Program-made: the position numbers and the translations under genes
Shown here: positions 59,388-64,000 of the stretch, one piece after another
How positions within the stretch are numbered: the stretch's first letter is position 1
Layout: each line of letters opens with the position of its first letter
Notes under the pieces: model-generated
The model's input: the letters and a program-made list of their open reading frames with translations, nothing else
What the model was told of the DNA's origin: nothing
Databases searched by the model: none
DNA from: Gemmataceae bacterium
GTDB lineage: Bacteria > Planctomycetota > Planctomycetia > Gemmatales > Gemmataceae
NCBI GenBank assembly: GCA_901538445.1
Contig: LR594584.1
Coordinates: 4,880,412 to 4,944,411, forward strand
Length of the DNA: 64,000 nucleotides
Direction of reading: 5' to 3'

Positions 59388-61097
59388 ATGTTGCGCGAAC
59401 TTGCCGTCCAGAACCTCGCCCTCATCGAAGACGTCCGCGTCGAGCTGTCGCCGGGGTTCTGCGCCTGGACCGGCGAAACGGGCGCTGGAAAGTCCTTGCT
59501 CCTCGGTGCGCTCGGCCTACTCCTCGGCGAGCGTGGCAACGCCGACCTCATCCGCACCGGGGCCGACGAACTCCGCGTCACCGGTCGGTTCGAGCTGACG
59601 CGCCCCGAGCAGCGGGCCGTCGCCGCCGAGATTCTTCAGACCCCGGTCGAGGACGACGACCTCATCCTCACGCGGCGGCTCAGCCGCTCGGGCCGCAGCT
59701 CCGCACTGGTCAATGACACCCCGGTCGCCGTCGCCACGCTCCGCCGCATCGGCGAGATGCTGGTCGATGTTCACGGCCAGCGCGAGAGCTACTCGCTCCT
59801 CCAACCGGCCTACCAGTTGGAGTTGCTCGACGCCTTCGGCCGGCTCGGCGACCTGCGCAAGAAGTACGACGCCGCCGCCGAGACGGTCCGCGGGCTGCGG
59901 AAGAAGTTCAAGGACCTCTCCGACGCGCGTGCGAACCGGCAGCGCGAACTCTCCCTCGTGCGGTTCGAGCGCGAGGACCTCGACAACGCCAAGCTCCAGC
60001 CGAACGAACTCCCGGCGCTCGGTAAAGAGCGCGACACGCTGGTTCACGCGCAGAGTCTCGCGCAGTTCACCGGCACCGTCGCGGCCCGGCTCGGCGACGA
60101 CGACGGGGCCGTGAGTCAGGTGCTCGGCCGGCTCATCAAGGAGGCGAACCGCTGGGCCGGCCTCGACCCGAAGCTGAAGGAGGTCAGCGAGCGACTCGAC
60201 GCGCTGCGGCCCGAGGTGGACGACCTCGCCGACACCTGCCGAGACCTGTCCGAGCGGTTCGAGGCCGACCCCGAGCGGCTCGAAGAGGTCGAGTCGCGGA
60301 TCGGGTTCCTCAAGAAGCTCCAGACCCGCTACGGCAAGACGCCCGACGAACTCATCGAGTACCGCACTACGCTCGACGCCAAGGAGAAGTCGCTCCAGCA
60401 GCAGGAGGACGACCTCGCCGGGATCGACGGCGAACTCAAGGCTGCGTGGGGCGAGTTGAAGAAGGCCGCGACCGCACTGAGCGCGGCGCGTGCGAAGGTC
60501 GCGAAGAAGCTCGCGGCCGAGGCGCAGAAGCACCTCGTTGACCTCCAGATGCCGAACGCGAAGCTCGACGCGGTCATCGAGGTGCTGACGCTGCCGGCCG
60601 ACCCGATGGCCGGCGACGTGCCCGCCACCGGCATCGACCAGCTCGACTTCATGCTGATGGCGAACCCCGGCGAGCCGTCGCGGCCGCTGCGGAAGGTCGC
60701 GAGCGGCGGCGAGATGTCCCGCACCATGCTGGCGCTCAAGACGGTGCTGTCGGCCCACGACCCGGTCCGCACGCTGGTGGTGTTCGACGAGATCGACGCG
60801 AACGTCGGCGGGCGGCTCGGCGACGTACTCGGCCAGAAGCTCGCGGCGCTCGGCCAGTCGCACCAGGTGCTGTGCGTCACGCACCTCCCACAGGTCGCGA
60901 GCTACGCCGCGTACCAGTGGACGATCCGCAAGGCGACGACCGCGAAGAAGACCGCGACGACGATCACCGCCCTCACGACCGACGAGGCCCGCGTCGAGGA
61001 ACTGGCGACGATGCTCCGCGGCGAGTCGCGCTCCGAGACCACCCGCAAGGAGGCCGCCGAGATGCTCAAGACCGCCACGAAACTGCGTGCGGGGTGA
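59388..61097 (+). CDS. recN: DNA repair protein RecN
   Basis: A 569-residue SMC-like repair ATPase acting on double-strand breaks. The N-terminal head MLRELAVQNLALIEDVRVEL with Walker A GETGAGKSLLLGAL, a long coiled coil (about 165-380, heptads rich in Leu, Glu, Arg and Lys), and the C-terminal head with VASGGEMSRTMLALKTVLSA (signature), LVVFDEIDANVGG (Walker B) and VLCVTHLPQVASYA (switch) are complete. Length is normal for RecN. ATG 59388 matches the family start. No LexA box was recognised upstream. Confidence 0.95.
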   Translation: MLRELAVQNLALIEDVRVELSPGFCAWTGETGAGKSLLLGALGLLLGERGNADLIRTGADELRVTGRFELTRPEQRAVAAEILQTPVEDDDLILTRRLSRSGRSSALVNDTPVAVATLRRIGEMLVDVHGQRESYSLLQPAYQLELLDAFGRLGDLRKKYDAAAETVRGLRKKFKDLSDARANRQRELSLVRFEREDLDNAKLQPNELPALGKERDTLVHAQSLAQFTGTVAARLGDDDGAVSQVLGRLIKEANRWAGLDPKLKEVSERLDALRPEVDDLADTCRDLSERFEADPERLEEVESRIGFLKKLQTRYGKTPDELIEYRTTLDAKEKSLQQQEDDLAGIDGELKAAWGELKKAATALSAARAKVAKKLAAEAQKHLVDLQMPNAKLDAVIEVLTLPADPMAGDVPATGIDQLDFMLMANPGEPSRPLRKVASGGEMSRTMLALKTVLSAHDPVRTLVVFDEIDANVGGRLGDVLGQKLAALGQSHQVLCVTHLPQVASYAAYQWTIRKATTAKKTATTITALTTDEARVEELATMLRGESRSETTRKEAAEMLKTATKLRAG

Positions 61098-61103
61098 AAA
61101 GAC

Positions 61104-61655
61104 ATGGCGGAATCTGCAGTGAGTGTTGTGAGGTGCAGTGCCTGTCGCCATTCCGAGCACTTACTGCTTCACTCAGGTCGGTTTTGGTGCGCGCTGTGTC
61201 AACGCTGGGCGGAAGTAGAGCTCGAAAGAGTTCTCGGCGCGACCGTCGTTCTCGATGGGGACCACTTCAGACTCTCGCCTGAGAGGCGGATCGACTACGG
61301 GCTTCAACCGCTCCGCATCCCGCATGGCTGGCAGATCCTCTGGAACGCCTTGGGTGAAGAAGAGCCGAGCGAGTTTCTCGAAAGTGTCGCGTACGCCGGT
61401 GGCCGGAATCTTTTTTTGGCTACGAACGAGCACGTTGGGCAGACGCTTGACGTGGAATGGCGAACGGATGGTGACCCGAACACCGGCCGGTATGTGTTAC
61501 GTGTGATGCCGCAGATTGACGGTGAGGGCGTCGCTCCGGATGGATCCCCGCAACAACAAGTCGGCTGGGATGTGCCGTTGCACACCTTTGAGACAACACT
61601 TCGAGCGACACTGGTTGCGGAACTCGAGCGGTGGCTCAGCGGCATCACCTCGTAA
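61104..61655 (+). CDS. Hypothetical zinc-ribbon-like protein, 183 aa
   Basis: Starts MAESAVSVVRCSACRHSEHL. Two CxxC pairs (RCSACRH and WCALCQRW) suggest a zinc ribbon at the N-terminus. The rest (VVLDGDHFRLSPERRIDYGL; LRIPHGWQILWNALGEEEPS) is mixed and unassigned. Codon use is less GC-biased than its neighbours, with more A/T third positions, which may reflect recent acquisition. It begins six bases after recN and could be read from the same transcript. Confidence 0.65.
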   Translation: MAESAVSVVRCSACRHSEHLLLHSGRFWCALCQRWAEVELERVLGATVVLDGDHFRLSPERRIDYGLQPLRIPHGWQILWNALGEEEPSEFLESVAYAGGRNLFLATNEHVGQTLDVEWRTDGDPNTGRYVLRVMPQIDGEGVAPDGSPQQQVGWDVPLHTFETTLRATLVAELERWLSGITS

Positions 61656-61697
61656 AGAGGCTGAGTCCAAAACCGGATGCGATCACAGGAGGTGACC

Positions 61698-62660
61698 GTG
61701 CAGACGCTCGCGATCGGGAAGAAGAAGCGTATCTACGCGGTCGCGTTCTCGCCGTCGGGCGAGAGCCTCGCGGCGGTGTGCGGCGACCTGTTCGTTCGCA
61801 CCTGGGACCTCGCCACCGGCACCGTCCGACACTCCGCACCGACCGTCGAGACGTCGTCGGGGTTCGACCTCGTCTACCTCGACGAGAACCGCCTCGTCTT
61901 CTCCGGCACCGACCTTCGCATCTGGGACACGGCCGCCGACCAGTGGCACACCATCTCTCGCGGGAGCCCGTGGGGCCGGCGGCTCAAGGTCTCACCGGGC
62001 GGCGAATACCTCGCCGAGGTCGATCAGACGCGCTCGACCGACTGGACTGCGGGCGGCGGGTTGGTGCTCCGCACCACCACCGACTGGGAACTGCTCCCGC
62101 CGGTGCCCGACGGGAGCCACACCACCGGCGGCGTCGCGTTCAGCCGCGACGGGCAGTTGATCGCCACCGGGCACATGGCGAGCGTCGGTCAGCGGGTGCG
62201 GACCATCGGCATGTTCGGCGCGGGTGCGATGGAGTACACGACGAACGACTACGACTATCTTGTTCGCGTGCGCACCATGCCGAACGGCGTTGTCGTGCGC
62301 ACGATCACCGGCTGGCAGCAAGCAGTGGCGCACCTCGCGTTCTCGCCCGACGGGCGCTATCTGGCGGGCACCGCCGGGCCGCGGCTACGGATCTGGGACC
62401 TCGAAGCGAACCGCGAGGTGGCGCTGCACAAGCGCGGCACGAAGCACTTCCAGGGGCTGTCGTTCACCGCGGACGGCCGGTTCCTGGCGACGGTGAGCAA
62501 CGACGAGACGGTCCGCATCTGGGACGCCCGCACCTGGGCCGAGCACACCACGTTCACCTGGCAGATCGGCCGATTGCTGAACATCGCCTTCGCGCCCGAC
62601 GGCCTCCGCGCCGCCGCCGGCAGCGACAAGGGCCAGATCGTCATCTGGGACGCGGAGTGA
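61698..62660 (+). CDS. WD40-repeat beta-propeller protein
   Basis: A 320-residue cytoplasmic propeller of about seven WD40 repeats: RIYAVAFSPSGESLAAVCGD, then VAHLAFSPDGRYLAGTAGPR, LRIWDLEANREVAL, DETVRIWDARTWAEHTTFTW and FAPDGLRAAAGSDKGQIVIW. Such proteins are scaffolds for protein complexes and are numerous in planctomycetes. The start is GTG 61698 with AGGAGGTGACC ahead. No enzyme domain is fused. It follows the zinc-ribbon gene by 42 bp. Confidence 0.85.
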   Translation: MQTLAIGKKKRIYAVAFSPSGESLAAVCGDLFVRTWDLATGTVRHSAPTVETSSGFDLVYLDENRLVFSGTDLRIWDTAADQWHTISRGSPWGRRLKVSPGGEYLAEVDQTRSTDWTAGGGLVLRTTTDWELLPPVPDGSHTTGGVAFSRDGQLIATGHMASVGQRVRTIGMFGAGAMEYTTNDYDYLVRVRTMPNGVVVRTITGWQQAVAHLAFSPDGRYLAGTAGPRLRIWDLEANREVALHKRGTKHFQGLSFTADGRFLATVSNDETVRIWDARTWAEHTTFTWQIGRLLNIAFAPDGLRAAAGSDKGQIVIWDAE

Positions 62661-62803
62661 ACCCAAATCGGCCCTTCTGTCTGTCCCGTCTCGATCCTGC
62701 GGCTCGCTCCTGTGTCCGGCTTTCCCGCGTGCGGTTCCCCGCGGCGCGCGGTATGCTCGCACCTGCCGTCATTCCCCACCCCGCCCGACGGAGCACCCCC
62801 ACA

Positions 62804-63823
62804 ATGGCCGACCTTCCCATCGATGAGACCCGCCGCGAGTTCCTTCAGGCCGGTGTCGCCGCCACCGCGGCCATCACCCTCGCAAGTAGCGCCCGCGCCG
62901 CCGAAGACAAGAAGCCCGGCGAAGGGCTGCCGATGCGGCCGGTCGGCAACACCGGGGTCCGCGTGTCCATCCTGTGCCTCGGCGGGTGGCACATCGGCGA
63001 CGTCAAGGACAAGGACGAGGCCGTCAAGATCATGCACGCCGCGATCGACGAGGGCGTGAACTTCTTCGACAACTGCTGGGACTACCACGACGGCGGCAGC
63101 GAGGAGATCATGGGCAAGGCGCTCGCGGCCGACGGCGGCAAGTGGCGCAAGAAGGTGTTCCTCATGACCAAGGTGTGCTCCCGCAAGGGGCCGGAGGTCC
63201 GCAAGCAGATCGAGGACAGCCTCAAGCGGCTCCAGACTGACGTCATCGACCTCATGCAGATGCACGAGATCAACTGGGACAACGACCCCGAGTGGGTCGT
63301 CGAGCAGGGCGGGCTCGCCGAGTTGCTCAAGATGCAGAAGGAGGGGAAGGTGAAGTACGTCGGGTTCACCGGCCACAAGTCCCCGCACATCCACCTCAAG
63401 ATGATGCCGGTCCACAAGTGGGACACGGTGCAGTGCCCGATCAACGTGTGCGACCACTTCTACCGCAGCTTCGCCAAGGAGGTGATCCCGGCCGCCAAGA
63501 AGCAGGGCACGGCGGTGATCGGCATGAAGTCGCTCGGCGGCGGCAAGGGCAAGATCGTGCAGGACGGCGTTGCCACCGCCGAGGAGTGCCTGCGGTTCGC
63601 GATGTCGCAGGACGTGGTATCGGTGGTCAGCGGCATCGACTCGATGGACGTGCTGAAGAAAAACGTGGCGACGGCCCGGAACTTCAAGCCGGTCGAGGGC
63701 GACGAACTCGCGAAGCTGCTCGCCAAGGTGAAGCCGCACGCCGGCGACGGCCGCCACGAGCGGTTCAAGAGCACCATCGACTTCGACGGCCCGTACCACC
63801 GCAAGCAGCACGGGTTCGCGTGA
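62804..63823 (+). CDS. Exported aldo/keto reductase
   Basis: A 339-residue aldo/keto reductase with a Tat-type leader (RREFLQAGVAATAAITLASS, cleaved near ARA-AED). The barrel has NTGVRVSILCLGGWHIGD, the catalytic aspartate and tyrosine in FFDNCWDYHDGGSEEIMGKA, the lysine in FLMTKVCSRKGPEV and histidine in DLMQMHEINWDND, so all four active residues look present. A secreted reductase of this fold is typical of planctomycetes, with unknown substrate. ATG 62804 starts with GGAG eleven bases upstream. Confidence 0.85.
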   Translation: MADLPIDETRREFLQAGVAATAAITLASSARAAEDKKPGEGLPMRPVGNTGVRVSILCLGGWHIGDVKDKDEAVKIMHAAIDEGVNFFDNCWDYHDGGSEEIMGKALAADGGKWRKKVFLMTKVCSRKGPEVRKQIEDSLKRLQTDVIDLMQMHEINWDNDPEWVVEQGGLAELLKMQKEGKVKYVGFTGHKSPHIHLKMMPVHKWDTVQCPINVCDHFYRSFAKEVIPAAKKQGTAVIGMKSLGGGKGKIVQDGVATAEECLRFAMSQDVVSVVSGIDSMDVLKKNVATARNFKPVEGDELAKLLAKVKPHAGDGRHERFKSTIDFDGPYHRKQHGFA

Positions 63824-63920
63824 CGGGAATAGTGGGTAGTGGAGAGTGCAGTGGGCAGAAAGCAAGAGACCCAGGCCAGCGGCCCAGGGGTACGCAGAGA
63901 TTGAATCTGGGTCAGGGGCA

Positions 63921-63994
63921 CCCCCTCGCTGGCGCTCAGGGTTCGCCAAGACGCTGTGCAACGTCTTGGCGAACCCTGAGCGCCAGCGAGGGGG
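63921..63994. repeat. Perfect 33-bp palindrome, GGCGAACC family (copy 4)
   Basis: Two perfectly complementary arms of 33 bases (63921-63953 and 63962-63994) are separated by an eight-base loop, CTGTGCAA. The right arm starts CGTCTTGGCGAACCCTGAGC and ends CGCCAGCGAGGGGG. It follows the aldo/keto reductase gene and is at the right edge of the window, so the neighbouring gene is not visible. Confidence 0.9.
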
Positions 63995-64000
63995 TGGCTT

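Noticed and set aside
1..64000. Search for tRNA, rRNA, integrase, transposase and phage genes
   Set aside because: No cloverleaf T-arm consensus, rRNA stretch or mobile-element protein motif was recognised by eye; a tRNA scan would be needed to be sure.

Overview
The window is about 64 kb of very GC-rich chromosome that looks like a planctomycete of the Gemmataceae (Gemmata or a close relative). The evidence is indirect: TIGR02996/leucine-rich-repeat proteins, a Ser/Thr kinase with a leucine-rich C-terminus, Uma2 and Rpn-type nuclease families, many secreted proteins with planctomycete-style twin-arginine leaders, RskA-type anti-sigma debris and DUF1254/sulfatase genes. I saw no rRNA, CRISPR array, phage or transposase, and could not recognise a tRNA by eye.

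Layout. 0-7.6 kb: a PLP enzyme of the cysteine-desulfurase superfamily, an Rpn/DUF4351-like protein, a fused acyltransferase/carrier/AMP-ligase, a VOC protein, an alpha/beta hydrolase and an SMI1/KNR4 protein. 7.7-15 kb: a minus-strand run of DUF1254 protein, sulfatase, DUF4239 membrane protein and FAD oxidoreductase, with a fossil duplicate of the DUF4239 3' end beside the sulfatase. 15.1-24.6 kb: an OFA-type MFS transporter, a DUF3307 protein and a DevBCA-like exporter (adaptor, two permeases, ATPase fused to a cyclic-nucleotide-binding-like domain), interrupted by a convergent receptor-like kinase. 24.7-39.7 kb: glgC, an altered M48-like membrane protein with a very long Pro/Ala tail, a GNAT protein, a membrane glycosyltransferase, two methyltransferases, a tightly overlapping operon ending in tsaD, a Uma2 protein and a TatD-like hydrolase.

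40.4-55.4 kb is the most interesting part. Genes for a glycogen-debranching-type glucosidase, an SRPBCC protein, TreZ, a fasciclin protein, a YncE/phosphoesterase protein, two short-chain dehydrogenases, a DUF421 membrane protein, a HAD phosphatase, a ferritin-like DUF892 protein, an isochorismatase-like hydrolase and a small conserved protein sit together. Nine intergenic sites here read as sigma-54 (-24/-12) promoters of the form CGGCAC-N5-TTGC, each facing a gene (in one case a broken gene), and several are divergent pairs. I infer a sigma-54-controlled stress and storage-carbohydrate regulon packed into one island. One promoter plus leader is duplicated, and one copy now faces a frameshifted anti-sigma remnant.

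55.4-64 kb: a zinc-ribbon membrane protein, an intradiol dioxygenase-like protein, a small cytochrome c, a MazF-type toxin-antitoxin pair, an SGNH hydrolase, recN, a zinc-ribbon protein of lower GC, a WD40 protein and an aldo/keto reductase. Several intergenic gaps carry long perfect palindromes whose arms begin GGCGAGC or GGCGAAC; they look like a family of non-coding mobile repeats.
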